Shown in pieces: positions 53,641 through 63,208 of a DNA stretch of 64,000 nucleotides. The DNA comes from WM-3-3 sp041660045 (GTDB lineage: Bacteria; Pseudomonadota; Gammaproteobacteria; Methylococcales; Methylomonadaceae), in NCBI GenBank assembly GCA_041660045.1, contig JBAZXA010000004.1, forward strand, positions 1 through 64,000, read 5' to 3'. Within the stretch, counting starts at the first letter, position 1, and each line of letters starts with the position of its first letter. The notes beneath the pieces were generated by a model. It saw only the letters and a program-made list of their open reading frames with translations, was not told where the DNA came from and made no database searches. The position numbers were made by a program, and so were the translations under genes.

Positions 53641-54249
53641 TTAGCTTGTCTTACGAAACCGGTATAGCAGACGTATCCCCAATAGAATAGCGAGCAACAG
53701 AGCAAAAGTTAGTGGATTGGTAATATCTTTTTTGACTAGCCACCAATAATGCACCACCCCCCCAATCGCAATCAAATAAACTAATCGGTGTAATAATCGC
53801 CAGCGTTTACCGCCTAATAGCTTAATCACATAATTATTAGAGGTGACAGCTAATGGAATTAATAGGACAAACGCTGGAAAACCCACCGTGATATAAGGCC
53901 GCTTAACAATGTCTTCGATAATGCTGGCCCAATCAAAATACTGATCCAGCACTAAATAAGTTAAAAAATGCAAACATCCGTAAAAAAAGGCATAAAGCCC
54001 AAGCATGCGACGTAAACGTACTAACCAAGCCCAACCTAAAATAAGCCTTAAAGGCGTCAACGCCAAGGTAATTAATAAAAACGTGAGTGTCCAATAGCCA
54101 GTGGTGCGCGTCAATTTTTCTACTGGGTTTGCACCCAGCTGGTCCTCAACGGTATTAAAGCCTAATTTAATAAATGGTAATAAAGCCAAGAAAAAAATAC
54201 TGGCCTTCAACCAAAAAAAAATCTGATCATCTAGTTTTTTTAAAAACAT
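53641..54249 (-). CDS. msrQ: Haem-binding membrane subunit MsrQ
   Basis: The 202-residue protein has about six hydrophobic helices and the MsrQ/YedZ layout: RTTGYWTLTFLLITLALTPLR, RRMLGLYAFFYGCLHFLTY and LHRLVYLIAIGGVVHYWW, with His residues suited to bind haem. It feeds electrons to periplasmic methionine-sulfoxide reductase MsrP. AAGGAG before ATG 54249 fixes the start. MsrP is normally next to it but is not found in this window. Confidence 0.9.
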   Translation of the reverse strand: MFLKKLDDQIFFWLKASIFFLALLPFIKLGFNTVEDQLGANPVEKLTRTTGYWTLTFLLITLALTPLRLILGWAWLVRLRRMLGLYAFFYGCLHFLTYLVLDQYFDWASIIEDIVKRPYITVGFPAFVLLIPLAVTSNNYVIKLLGGKRWRLLHRLVYLIAIGGVVHYWWLVKKDITNPLTFALLLAILLGIRLLYRFRKTS

Positions 54250-54643
54250 TATTCTCCTTATTATCAGTGGGATGATAGGTTTTAAATTATAAAACCTGCG
54301 ACACAACAGCAGTTTTACTAGAAATTAGCTAAAACCATCCCTTTAAGATAAAAATTTTAGGCCAAAGTTGCAGACAAGATAGGCAGATTATTGAAGAAAA
54401 ATGTTTTGTTAAACTCACATAACACATTACCGTTTAATTAAGCGCCTGCGCAACCGCAATACTTAAAAATGTGAACGCTTTTGGATAAAATTGAAACAAA
54501 CTGTGCAGCCTAGGTAATTACCGTTACAACTTAAGCTAATTAGGCTAAGCCACACAATGATTGATGATATTAACTAGCCGGTTCGCAAACATGCGCTAGG
54601 TATTTAATAAAAACGGGCAGGCTCCTAGTGACTAATTAATAAT
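54250..54643. other. Intergenic region without a gene
   Basis: About 390 bp between msrQ and plsY, with the msrQ ribosome site at its left end. No frame of credible length in either direction and no msrP remnant that I can recognise. Several short inverted repeats only. Confidence 0.5.
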
Positions 54644-55216
54644 CTAGGTTTCTTGCTTAGCCATTAAACGCTGAATATTGCTTTTATGGCGCCATAATAA
54701 AAATACCATCATCAAGGTAACCGCAATGATGCGCGCGTTATCAGGCAAAATAAAATAAGCAAAAGGTACAGATAAAATGGCTGCTATCAAGGCTGATAAC
54801 GATGAAATTTTACCGATCTTATAAACAGCAAGCCAAGTCAACATAAAAGACAAGCCCAGTAACCAGGAAAAGCCCAGTAACACACCAACCGAAGTGGCAA
54901 CGCCTTTACCCCCTTTAAAACCAAAAAACACGGGGTAAAGGTGGCCAATAAATGCCGCCACACCAGTTAAGGCTATTATTTCTGGTGTAAACTTTAACAC
55001 TTGCGCCAAACCAACCGGAACTAGGCCTTTCAGCAAATCACCCAAAAACGTAACTGCAGCCGCTTTTTTCCCACCAATCCGCATCACATTAGTCGCGCCA
55101 GGATTTCCTGACCCTTCATCCCTAGGATCAGGCAAGGACATTAACCGGCAAGTGACAACAGCACTTGAAATTGAGCCTAGTAAATAAGCAAATGGAACTA
55201 CCAACCACTCTATCAT
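54644..55216 (-). CDS. plsY: Glycerol-3-phosphate acyltransferase PlsY
   Basis: This membrane enzyme acylates glycerol-3-phosphate from acyl-phosphate, the first step of phospholipid synthesis. The 190 residues include AYLLGSISSAVVTCRL, DPRDEGSGNPGATNVMR and GHLYPVFFGFKGGKGVATSVG, the conserved loops. The ATG at 55216 gives the usual MIEW start; an upstream frame to 55291 is unsupported. Divergent from folB. Confidence 0.95.
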   Translation of the reverse strand: MIEWLVVPFAYLLGSISSAVVTCRLMSLPDPRDEGSGNPGATNVMRIGGKKAAAVTFLGDLLKGLVPVGLAQVLKFTPEIIALTGVAAFIGHLYPVFFGFKGGKGVATSVGVLLGFSWLLGLSFMLTWLAVYKIGKISSLSALIAAILSVPFAYFILPDNARIIAVTLMMVFLLWRHKSNIQRLMAKQET

Positions 55217-55302
55217 TAAGATACCTTTCAGCAATACTTGTAAGCATCGTGCTTTTCCCCGATACTTAGACTTTTTTTTGAAAGCGCACATAATAACCGG
55301 AA

Positions 55303-55662
55303 ATGACTATGGACATCATATTTTTAGGGGGTCTGCAGATTCAGACCATTATCGGCATTTATGACTGGGAACGTACCACCAAACAAACGGTAGTACTGGA
55401 TATAGAAATGGCTTTTGATATCGCACTAGCGGCGGCAACAGATGATATAACCCACGCATTGGATTATAAAAAAGTCTCAGACCGGGTCATTAACTTTGTA
55501 GAAAACAGCCAATTTTACTTAGTCGAAAAGTTAATCGTGGAAATTGCCAATATTATCCGTAACGAATTTAATGTACCTTGGGTTAAAATTACCCTCAATA
55601 AAAAAGGTGCTATCTACGATGCCAGTGATGTCGGCATTTGTATTGAACGGGGGCAAAAATAA
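55303..55662 (+). CDS. folB: Dihydroneopterin aldolase
   Basis: FolB splits dihydroneopterin in folate synthesis. The 119 residues carry IIGIYDWERTTKQTV, ALDYKKVSDRV, LVEKLIVEIAN with the active-site Glu and Lys in VKITLNKKGA. A second ATG at 55309 is equally possible. The next gene, folK, uses its product and begins 3 bp downstream. Confidence 0.95.
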   Translation: MTMDIIFLGGLQIQTIIGIYDWERTTKQTVVLDIEMAFDIALAAATDDITHALDYKKVSDRVINFVENSQFYLVEKLIVEIANIIRNEFNVPWVKITLNKKGAIYDASDVGICIERGQK

Positions 55663-55665
55663 GCC

Positions 55666-56160
55666 ATGCCAGTATGCTACGTTAGCATAGGCAGCAACAT
55701 TAACCGCCGCCAAATGATCCATTCGGGCTTAGCCGCACTAAAACGGGATTTCAGCAACTTGACCCTCTCTAGTCTGTATGAGACCGCAGCCATCGGTTTT
55801 AATGGAGACCCGTTCTATAACCTAGTCGCTGGTTTTGAGTCCACGTTAGATGTGGACTCACTAGGCAAACAATTACGGCAAATTGAGTTTGATCACGGCC
55901 GGCCATTGGTGAGTAAAAAATTCTCGTCGCGGTCATTAGATTTAGATTTAATCTTATACGGCGACCTTATCTTAAATGAAGATAGCCGACGTTTACCACA
56001 TCAGGATATAGAACGCTACGCCTATGTTTTAGAACCCTTGGCAGAAATAGCGCCGGATTTAACGCACCCCATCAGCCAGCAGAGCTATGCTACGCTTTGG
56101 CAAAACTTTGATAAAACCAACTTAAGGCAAACGCGTTTGGAATTAGGCAGCCTGGTTTAG
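55666..56160 (+). CDS. folK: HPPK, 6-hydroxymethyl-dihydropterin pyrophosphokinase
   Basis: The 164-residue kinase transfers pyrophosphate to the pterin in folate synthesis. Visible signatures are YVSIGSNINRRQ, YETAAIGFNGDPFYNLV, and the metal-binding RSLDLDLILYG with PHQDIERYAYVLEPLAEIAP. It forms a folB-folK pair. Confidence 0.95.
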   Translation: MPVCYVSIGSNINRRQMIHSGLAALKRDFSNLTLSSLYETAAIGFNGDPFYNLVAGFESTLDVDSLGKQLRQIEFDHGRPLVSKKFSSRSLDLDLILYGDLILNEDSRRLPHQDIERYAYVLEPLAEIAPDLTHPISQQSYATLWQNFDKTNLRQTRLELGSLV

Positions 56161-56230
56161 CTATATATAAGAACTGTCGTATTAAGTTACGTTCACGCCG
56201 ATATTTAGCGGCTTAAATCCCAGCAGTTAA

Positions 56231-57040
56231 TTAATCATCTTTTTTTTCAATCGCTTCTGGTTGGTCATGGAAATTAGCCATATCAAATTGACTATAATCA
56301 ATGGCTTCTTTCGGTGTAAAAAAACGTGAAAACAATAACCCCACCTCAAATAGCATCCACATAGGCACTGCCAGTAAGGTTTGGGAAACAGCATCTGGCG
56401 GAGTCAGAAACATGGCGACAACAAAGGCACCAACTATCACGTATGGTCGTTTTTCAGATAAGCCCGCCGGGGTTATCAAGCCCGCCCACACCATCACTAT
56501 AGTAAAAATGGGTACCTCAAAACAAATACCAAACGCAAAAAACAGCGTCAATACAAAATCTAAATATTTAGAAATATCCGTCATTACTGCCACACCGGCG
56601 GGTGCAGCGGCAGTTAAAAAACCAAAAACCAAAGGAAACACAACAAAATAAGCAAATGCAACCCCAGTAAAAAACAATAATGTACTGGCAATCAGTAAGG
56701 GGAAGATCATGCGCTGCTCACGCTTATATAAGCCCGGCGCTACAAAGGCCCAAAACTGATATAGGATAAACGGTATTGAAATAAAGACAGCGACAACTAA
56801 AGCTAATTTAAATGGCGTAAAAAAAGGCGACGCTACATCTATGGCTATCATCGTACTATTGGCTGGCATGTGTTTTAACAATGGCCCCGCCAATAAGCTA
56901 TAGATTTCATTAGCTTTGGTAGCCAAACCTAAAAAAACCAGCAACACCACTAGGACTATACGCAAAAGCCGATCACGCAGCTCTACCAAATGGCTCATAA
57001 ACGGCTGTTCTGCCGACTCATGATACTCATTGTTGCTCAT
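56231..57040 (-). CDS. tatC: Sec-independent translocase subunit TatC
   Basis: TatC is the receptor for twin-arginine signal peptides. It has 269 residues and six transmembrane helices. Conserved parts: FMSHLVELRDRLLRI at the N-terminus and YQFWAFVAPGLYKREQR. It overlaps tatB by 14 bp and ends the hisBHAFIE-tatABC run. Confidence 0.97.
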   Translation of the reverse strand: MSNNEYHESAEQPFMSHLVELRDRLLRIVLVVLLVFLGLATKANEIYSLLAGPLLKHMPANSTMIAIDVASPFFTPFKLALVVAVFISIPFILYQFWAFVAPGLYKREQRMIFPLLIASTLLFFTGVAFAYFVVFPLVFGFLTAAAPAGVAVMTDISKYLDFVLTLFFAFGICFEVPIFTIVMVWAGLITPAGLSEKRPYVIVGAFVVAMFLTPPDAVSQTLLAVPMWMLFEVGLLFSRFFTPKEAIDYSQFDMANFHDQPEAIEKKDD

Positions 57041-57365
57041 GTTGTTCCGTACTAGTTTTTGCTGGTTTTGGACTTGAATTTAACAAAACTTTGTCGCTAG
57101 ACATCGTGTCTTGCAATGCCGCTTTCGCATCCACTACAGTTTGTTGTATGCTGTTAAGCTCGGACTCTTGGGCATTAAGCATCTGACGCATTTCTTCAGC
57201 ATGTAACTCATCTTTAATTTCAGCTTTGACTTGAGCCACCATCGTGCGGGTTTTACCCAACCAAAACCCAGCCAAACGAGCCACTTTGGGTAAGCGTTCA
57301 GGCCCTATAACGAGTAAAGCCACTAAACCTATCATACAAATTTCGGAAAAGCCGACTTCAAACAT
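57027..57365 (-). CDS. tatB: Twin-arginine translocase subunit TatB
   Basis: The 112-residue protein has one N-terminal helix and a FGPERLP-like hinge: MFEVGFSEICMIGLVALLV then GPERLPKVAR, followed by an amphipathic helix and a polar tail. The ATG at 57365 gives the standard MF start. Located between tatA and tatC. Confidence 0.93.
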   Translation of the reverse strand: MFEVGFSEICMIGLVALLVIGPERLPKVARLAGFWLGKTRTMVAQVKAEIKDELHAEEMRQMLNAQESELNSIQQTVVDAKAALQDTMSSDKVLLNSSPKPAKTSTEQHEQQ

Positions 57366-57372
57366 AAAAAGA

Positions 57373-57588
57373 TTAAACTTTATCGTTATTTTTTGGCGTC
57401 GCTTCAGCATCAATGGTAGGGTTTTCATGTCCTGCCATCGTTTTATCGTCTTCGCCTTCTTTCATCGCGGAGCGGAAACCCCTAATGGCCCCACCCAAAT
57501 CTGAACCCAGGTTGCGTAGGCGCTTGGTGCCAAACACCACGATAACAATGGCCAACACCACTAACAAATGCGGAATACTAAACCCCAT
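57373..57588 (-). CDS. tatA: Twin-arginine translocase subunit TatA
   Basis: The 71-residue pore-forming subunit begins MGFSIPHLLVVLAIVIVVFG and has the hinge FGTKRLRNLGSDLGGAIRGFR. AAGGAG precedes the ATG. Order tatA-tatB-tatC. Confidence 0.95.
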   Translation of the reverse strand: MGFSIPHLLVVLAIVIVVFGTKRLRNLGSDLGGAIRGFRSAMKEGEDDKTMAGHENPTIDAEATPKNNDKV

Positions 57589-57627
57589 ACCGACTCCTTA
57601 TTGCTTGAATTAATTTTAACAGTCCAC

Positions 57628-57945
57628 TTATTTGGTGCGACTTGCCTTTTCTGCCAAGCCGGATAAACCAAACCTGCGCTGTAATTCCTGTAACACATCC
57701 TCAGGATGTAAGCCTTGATGGGCTAACAACACCATGCAGTGAAACCACAGGTCCGCAGTTTCATAAATTATTTGTTGCTTATCACCTGATTTACCCGCGA
57801 TGACCGTTTCAGTTGCTTCTTCGCCTATTTTTTTTAAAATACTATCTATGCCTTTAGTATAAAGGCTAGCGACATAAGACTTATCTGCCGGCTCAAGTTT
57901 ACGCTGCTCCAAAATCTGCGCAAGTTGCGCCAATACATCATTCAT
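57628..57945 (-). CDS. hisE: Phosphoribosyl-ATP pyrophosphatase
   Basis: HisE hydrolyses phosphoribosyl-ATP in histidine synthesis. The 105 residues have KIGEEATETVIAGKSGD with the metal-binding Glu residues, and YETADLWFHCMVLLAHQG. Its start overlaps the end of hisI by four bases. Separate from hisI, not fused as in enterobacteria. Confidence 0.96.
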   Translation of the reverse strand: MNDVLAQLAQILEQRKLEPADKSYVASLYTKGIDSILKKIGEEATETVIAGKSGDKQQIIYETADLWFHCMVLLAHQGLHPEDVLQELQRRFGLSGLAEKASRTK

Positions 57946-58331
57946 TTTTTATAGATTATTTCTGGATCTTTTAAAACCGGCTCTATCGTTTCCCATAGCC
58001 CATTTACTAAACGCCGGTAAAAACAACTTTCCCGTCCTGTATGACAAGCAATGCCGCCTTGCTGTTCAACTTTAAGCAAAATAACATCCTCATCACAGTC
58101 TACAAAAATTGCCGACACTTTTTGGCGGTGTCCGGATTCCTCACCTTTACGCCACAATTTCTTACGCGACCTAGACCAGTATACGGCATAGCCCTCGGCT
58201 GCCGTTAAGGACAGCGCTTCCCTATCCATCCAGGCGAACATCAAAATCCGCTCCGAGCCAACTTGCTGGGTAATTACAGGTACCAAACCCTCAGCAGTCC
58301 AACGAATTTCGTCTAGCCATAAGGTGTTCAT
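57942..58331 (-). CDS. hisI: Phosphoribosyl-AMP cyclohydrolase
   Basis: The 129-residue enzyme opens the purine ring in histidine synthesis. Visible: WMDREALSLTAAEGYAVYWS, LWRKGEESGHRQ, VDCDEDVILLKVEQQGGIACHTG with zinc-binding Cys and Asp residues. Overlaps hisF and hisE by four bases each. Confidence 0.96.
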   Translation of the reverse strand: MNTLWLDEIRWTAEGLVPVITQQVGSERILMFAWMDREALSLTAAEGYAVYWSRSRKKLWRKGEESGHRQKVSAIFVDCDEDVILLKVEQQGGIACHTGRESCFYRRLVNGLWETIEPVLKDPEIIYKK

Positions 58332-59104
58332 AGCAACCTAACCTCTATGCCTTGATCTGCCATGTATTGTTTAGCTTGCAACACAGTAAATTCAGCAAAG
58401 TGAAAAATGCTCGCCGCTAACACGGCTTCAGCTTTACCTTCTATGATACCTTCTGCCAAATGTTCCAGTTTACCAACACCACCTGAAGCAATCACGGGAA
58501 CCGCTACAGCATCGCTTACCGCCCTAGTCAAGGCTAAATCAAAGCCCGCTTTAGTACCATCCCTATCCATACTGGTCAGCAAAATTTCACCGGCACCGTA
58601 AGCCACCATTTTTTTTGCCCATTCAATGGTATCTAGCCCTGTCGCTTTACGTCCGCCATGGGTAAAAATTTCCCATTTATCAGGTTCATTTGGGGTACTG
58701 ACCTTTTTTGTGTCTATCGCCACCACAATACATTGGGCACCAAATCGGTCTGAGGCATCACGCACAAACTCTGGGCAGGATACTGCGGCACTATTAATGC
58801 TAACCTTATCAGCACCTGCCTTGAGCATATGCTGAATATCATTCAATGTTCTGATACCACCGCCTACTGTTAACGGGATAAACACTTCACTGGCCACTTG
58901 CTCAACTACATGTACCATAGTCTCGCGGTCATGATGGGTCGCCGTAATATCCAAAAAGGTTAGCTCATCAGCACCTTCCCGATCATAACGCCGGGCAATT
59001 TGGACAGGATCACCTGCATCGCGGATATCAACAAACTTTACCCCTTTAACGACACGCCCATTATCGACATCCAGGCAGGGTATAACGCGCTTAGCCAAGC
59101 TCAT
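58328..59104 (-). CDS. hisF: Imidazole-glycerol-phosphate synthase cyclase subunit
   Basis: The 258-residue TIM barrel cyclises PRFAR using ammonia from HisH. Catalytic Asp in VIPCLDVDNGRVVKG and the second in TSMDRDGTKAGFD; phosphate loops in VGGGIRT and ASGGVGKLE. Start at 59104 gives MSLAKRVIPCLDV; an upstream frame to 59140 overlaps hisA. Confidence 0.97.
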   Translation of the reverse strand: MSLAKRVIPCLDVDNGRVVKGVKFVDIRDAGDPVQIARRYDREGADELTFLDITATHHDRETMVHVVEQVASEVFIPLTVGGGIRTLNDIQHMLKAGADKVSINSAAVSCPEFVRDASDRFGAQCIVVAIDTKKVSTPNEPDKWEIFTHGGRKATGLDTIEWAKKMVAYGAGEILLTSMDRDGTKAGFDLALTRAVSDAVAVPVIASGGVGKLEHLAEGIIEGKAEAVLAASIFHFAEFTVLQAKQYMADQGIEVRLL

Positions 59105-59105
59105 A

Positions 59106-59837
59106 TCAAAAACTTTCAGCCAATTTTTCGGCCTCGGCAAAATCTAAAGTACCTTCGTAAATTGCCCTGCCGGTAATAGCCCCCATAATGCCCTCATGGG
59201 CAACAGCACCCAGGCTACGTATATCATCAATATTGGTGATGCCACCCGACGCGATCACTGGAATTTTTATAGATCTCGCTAAGCGCGCGGTAGCCTCAAC
59301 ATTTACCCCTTGCATCATACCATCACGGGAGATATCAGTATAAATGATGGCTTCAACCCCATCAGATTCAAAATGTTGGGCTAAATCAATCACATCATGC
59401 TTGGATAGTTTAGACCACCCGTCTATGGCTACTTTACCGTTTTTAGCATCCAACCCCACAATAATCCGGCGCGGATACTCCATCGCCATATCCCGGACAA
59501 AGTGAGGTTCATTAACCGCTTTAGTACCGATGATGACATATTCAACCCCGGCATCCAAATAAGCCTGTATGGTCTCTTCATCTCGTATACCGCCGCCTAT
59601 TTGCACGGGAATATTAGGATACGCTTCAACTATGGCATGGATGACTTCTGCATTTTTTGGCTTACCCGCAAACGCACCGTCCAAATCGACTAGATGTAAC
59701 CGCCTTGCCCCTGCCGCAACCCAACGCCCCGCAATCGCGACGGGATCATCAGAAAACACCGTATTGTCATCCATTCGCCCCTGCCGAAGACGGACGCATT
59801 TGCCTTCTTTTAAATCAATTGCAGGTATTAATAGCAT
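59106..59837 (-). CDS. hisA: ProFAR isomerase
   Basis: The 243-residue TIM-barrel isomerase starts MLLIPAIDLKEGKCVRLRQG with the catalytic Asp. The second catalytic Asp is in YTDISRDGMMQGVN; phosphate loops are VQIGGGIRD and ASGGITNIDD. It lies 1 bp upstream of hisF. Confidence 0.97.
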   Translation of the reverse strand: MLLIPAIDLKEGKCVRLRQGRMDDNTVFSDDPVAIAGRWVAAGARRLHLVDLDGAFAGKPKNAEVIHAIVEAYPNIPVQIGGGIRDEETIQAYLDAGVEYVIIGTKAVNEPHFVRDMAMEYPRRIIVGLDAKNGKVAIDGWSKLSKHDVIDLAQHFESDGVEAIIYTDISRDGMMQGVNVEATARLARSIKIPVIASGGITNIDDIRSLGAVAHEGIMGAITGRAIYEGTLDFAEAEKLAESF

Positions 59838-59892
59838 AATTCATTGAACCTCGGTAAACATATTGCAGCAAAACTATTTTGGGGGGGTTGCA

Positions 59893-60537
59893 TTAAATCG
59901 AGCCATCCCAATGCAGGAAGTTTTTCAGCAGTTGCAATCCTGCGGTATGGCTTTTCTCTGGGTGAAACTGCACAGCAAATATACTATCTTGCGCTAAGGC
60001 ACAGGCAAACGCTGTTGGGTAATCGGCACTTGCCACAACTGCGGCCTGGTTGTCAGGTTTGGCATAATAACTGTGTACAAAGTAAAAACGTGTGTGTTGC
60101 GGGATATTTTCCCATAACGGGTGTGGCAGTTGCTGCACGTGGTTCCAACCCATATGCGGTATCTTAAGGCGATAACCTTGCGCGTCCACAATGCCTTCCT
60201 GAAACCTAACCACGTGGCCGGGAATAATATCTAAACACTGGCTATGGTTATTTTCTTCGTTGTCTGTCAATAACGCTTGCATACCCAAACAAATTCCTAG
60301 CAGCGGTTTTTTGCTGGCGGCCGTTTCCCGGACTATAGCAGCCAAGCCCGTGTCATTCAGTGCTTGCATGCAGTCCCTGATTGCACCTACGCCCGGAAAA
60401 ACAACCCGTTCGGCTGCTAAAATAATAGCTGGGTCGGCACTAATCAGAACTTTTGTGGCTGGCTCAGCGTGCTGTAAGGCTTTTGCAATCGAGTGCAAAT
60501 TGCCCATGCCGTAATCGATTATTGCTACAGAAGACAT
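59893..60537 (-). CDS. hisH: Imidazole-glycerol-phosphate synthase glutaminase subunit
   Basis: The 214-residue class I glutamine amidotransferase feeds ammonia to HisF. Catalytic Cys in LLGICLGMQAL; His and Glu in VQFHPEKSHTAG. It opens with VAIIDYGMGNLHS. Lies 12 bp after hisB. Confidence 0.97.
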   Translation of the reverse strand: MSSVAIIDYGMGNLHSIAKALQHAEPATKVLISADPAIILAAERVVFPGVGAIRDCMQALNDTGLAAIVRETAASKKPLLGICLGMQALLTDNEENNHSQCLDIIPGHVVRFQEGIVDAQGYRLKIPHMGWNHVQQLPHPLWENIPQHTRFYFVHSYYAKPDNQAAVVASADYPTAFACALAQDSIFAVQFHPEKSHTAGLQLLKNFLHWDGSI

Positions 60538-60549
60538 AGGTTTCGTAAA

Positions 60550-61143
60550 TTAAAGGCTACCTTTGGTTGAAGGCACAATGCCTTGCATCCTCGCATCCGC
60601 CGTCATCGCCATACGCAATGCGCGGCCAAACGCCTTAAATATCGTTTCAGCGATATGATGGGCGTTGACACCTTTTAAATTGTCAATATGCAAGGTTATG
60701 CCGGCATGGTTAACAAAACCTTGAAAAAACTCACGGAATAAGTCGACATCAAACCGGCCGATCATAGCTTTGGGATATTTGACTTCATAAAACAGACCGG
60801 GACGCCCCGAAAAATCGACGGTAACCCGCGACAACGCCTCATCCAACGGCACATAAGCATGACCATAGCGATAAATACCTTTTTTATCGCCTATGGCCTG
60901 GGCAAAAGCTTGGCCTAAAGTGATACCGATGTCCTCTACGCTATGGTGGTCGTCAATATGCAAGTCGCCTTTAGCGATTATAGCCATATCAACCAAGCCA
61001 TGCCGGGCAATTTGATCCATCATGTGCTCAAGAAAAGGCACACCAGTTTGAAATGAAGATTGGCCAGTGCCATCTAAATTAATCTTAACCTTAATTTGAG
61101 TTTCAAGCGTATTACGCTCTACTTCAGCCGTACGTTGTTCCAT
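60550..61143 (-). CDS. hisB: Imidazole-glycerol-phosphate dehydratase
   Basis: The 197-residue monofunctional dehydratase (no phosphatase domain, unlike E. coli HisB). Manganese-binding repeats are HMMDQIARH, DLHIDDHHSVEDIG and NAHHIAE; TGVPFLEHM and DFSGRP are also present. First gene of hisBHAFIE. Confidence 0.97.
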   Translation of the reverse strand: MEQRTAEVERNTLETQIKVKINLDGTGQSSFQTGVPFLEHMMDQIARHGLVDMAIIAKGDLHIDDHHSVEDIGITLGQAFAQAIGDKKGIYRYGHAYVPLDEALSRVTVDFSGRPGLFYEVKYPKAMIGRFDVDLFREFFQGFVNHAGITLHIDNLKGVNAHHIAETIFKAFGRALRMAMTADARMQGIVPSTKGSL

Positions 61144-61231
61144 GCCTAGATTATATGGGTGATACCTGTAATCATTCTACTATGAATTTGCAAAATTGCT
61201 TGCTCACCGTAAAAACTTGCCGATAAACCAA

Positions 61232-61264
61232 TGCGCCTAACCATACATCTTGGTTTAAGGCGCA
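61232..61264 (-). terminator. Possible terminator hairpin after typA
   Basis: TGCGCCT-AACCA and TGGTT-TA-AGGCGCA pair with a 2-nt bulge. It lies 12 bp after the typA stop on the minus strand. No immediate T-run, so a weak call. Confidence 0.4.
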
Positions 61265-61276
61265 CCTAAGTTTAGC

Positions 61277-63088
61277 TTAAGACTTCGAAGCGCGCTTACG
61301 TTCGTTTTCAGTCAACAACTTTTTACGTAAACGGATAGATTTTGGCGTAACCTCGACTAATTCATCTTCGTCTATAAATTCCAAGGCCTGCTCTAAGGTC
61401 ATTTTTTGGATAGGCGTTAAAATTAAATTTTCATCAGTTCCAGCTGCGCGAATATTAGTCAGCTGCTTTGCCTTGGTTGGGTTAACCACCAAATCGTTGG
61501 ATCTGGAATGGATACCGACCAACATGCCCTCATAAACCTCTTCCGCATGTACGATGAATAATTCACCACGCTCCTGCAAGGCAAACAAACCATAAGCCAG
61601 CGCCTTACCCTGCACCATGGAAACTAAAACCCCACGTTTACGTGTGCCAACTTCGCCTTTTTTCATCGGTCCATAATGGTCAAACACATGATATAACAGC
61701 CCTGAACCTGAAGTCGCTGTCATAAATTCTGTTTGAAAACCAATCAATCCCCGTGATGGCATCATATATTCAAGACGAATACGGCCTTTGCCATCAGGCA
61801 CCATATTTAGCAAGTCACCTTTACGTTCACCCAATTTTTCCATAATGGAGCCTTGGTGAATTTCTTCAACTTCAACTGTCACCATTTCAAAGGGTTCACA
61901 CTTTTCGCCATCAATTTCCCGTAGTATCACTTCAGGTCGGGAAACCCCAAGCTCAAACCCTTCGCGGCGCATATTTTCAATTAACACCGAAAGATGCAGC
62001 TCACCACGGCCAGAAACTTTAAATTTATCTGGGTCGCCCGTGTCTTCCACTTTTAAGGCCACGTTATGCTGGAGTTCTTTTTCCAAACGGTCACGGATTT
62101 GCCTTGATGTAACAAACTTACCTTCCTTTCCGGCAAAAGGTGAGTTATTGACTTGAAAGGTCATGGTGACCGTAGGTTCATCTACCGTTAATGGCGGTAA
62201 TATTTCAATGCAATCAGGATGGCACAGCGTATCGGAAATTTCTAATTTCTCAATGCCGGTAAAGGCAACAATGTCACCTGCCCGAGCTTCTTCAACTTCC
62301 ACACGATCCAAGCCGTGAAAGCCAAACACTTGTAAAATTTTACCTCGGCGCTCAACACCTTCGCGGCTGACGATGACCACTTGCATATTTGGTTTGATTG
62401 TACCCCGCTGGATACGGCCTATACCTATAACACCGACATAGGTATTGTAATCCAGGGTAGTCACTTGCATTTGGAAAGCCCCTTCAAGGTCAACTTTTGG
62501 TGGGCTGACTTTGTCAATAATGGTCTCAAACAAAGGCGTCATATCACCATCATCGACTGTTACTTCAAGACCTGCATAACCATTTAACGCCGAAGCATAC
62601 ACAATTGGAAAATCAAGTTGCTCATCCGTAGCGCCAAGTCGATCAAACAAATCAAAGGTCTGGTCAACCACCCAATCAGGGCGGGCACCTGGACGGTCAA
62701 TCTTATTAATCACGACGATAGGGTGTAATCCCAAAGCAAAGGCTTTTTGGGTAACAAAACGGGTTTGCGGCATGGGCCCATCAACGGCATCCACTAACAA
62801 CAATACAGAATCCACCATCGACAAAACGCGCTCGACTTCACCACCAAAATCAGCATGACCCGGCGTATCAACAATATTGATATGATAGCCATTCCAATCT
62901 AACGCCGTATTTTTGGCTAAAATGGTAATACCGCGCTCTTTTTCCAGATCATTAGAGTCCATCACCCGTTCTGTAAGTTTTGCATGCGCAGCAAAAGTAC
63001 CTGATTGCTGTAGCAGCTTGTCAACCAATGTCGTCTTACCATGGTCAACGTGTGCAATAATTGCAATATTCCTTAATTTTTCAATCAC
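61277..63088 (-). CDS. typA: Ribosome-associated GTPase TypA/BipA
   Basis: This 603-residue translational GTPase supports ribosome assembly and stress adaptation. G-motifs: AHVDHGKTTLV, DTPGHADFGGE, NKIDRPGARP and SALNGYAG. Domain II, the EF-G-like domains and the BipA-specific C-terminus (GLIGFQTEFMTAT, NIRAAGTDEN) follow. The start codon is GTG, giving the standard MIEKLRNIAIIAH opening. Confidence 0.97.
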   Translation of the reverse strand: MIEKLRNIAIIAHVDHGKTTLVDKLLQQSGTFAAHAKLTERVMDSNDLEKERGITILAKNTALDWNGYHINIVDTPGHADFGGEVERVLSMVDSVLLLVDAVDGPMPQTRFVTQKAFALGLHPIVVINKIDRPGARPDWVVDQTFDLFDRLGATDEQLDFPIVYASALNGYAGLEVTVDDGDMTPLFETIIDKVSPPKVDLEGAFQMQVTTLDYNTYVGVIGIGRIQRGTIKPNMQVVIVSREGVERRGKILQVFGFHGLDRVEVEEARAGDIVAFTGIEKLEISDTLCHPDCIEILPPLTVDEPTVTMTFQVNNSPFAGKEGKFVTSRQIRDRLEKELQHNVALKVEDTGDPDKFKVSGRGELHLSVLIENMRREGFELGVSRPEVILREIDGEKCEPFEMVTVEVEEIHQGSIMEKLGERKGDLLNMVPDGKGRIRLEYMMPSRGLIGFQTEFMTATSGSGLLYHVFDHYGPMKKGEVGTRKRGVLVSMVQGKALAYGLFALQERGELFIVHAEEVYEGMLVGIHSRSNDLVVNPTKAKQLTNIRAAGTDENLILTPIQKMTLEQALEFIDEDELVEVTPKSIRLRKKLLTENERKRASKS

Positions 63089-63208
63089 TTTAATGTACTC
63101 TAAGTTTAAACAAATAGGGTTAGGCTCTGCTTTTCAGCAAAGATAAAAAAATGTATAAGCAACCGAATGATTAAGCAGGTTTGGTCAAAACCGTTGACTT
63201 TTCGTCTT

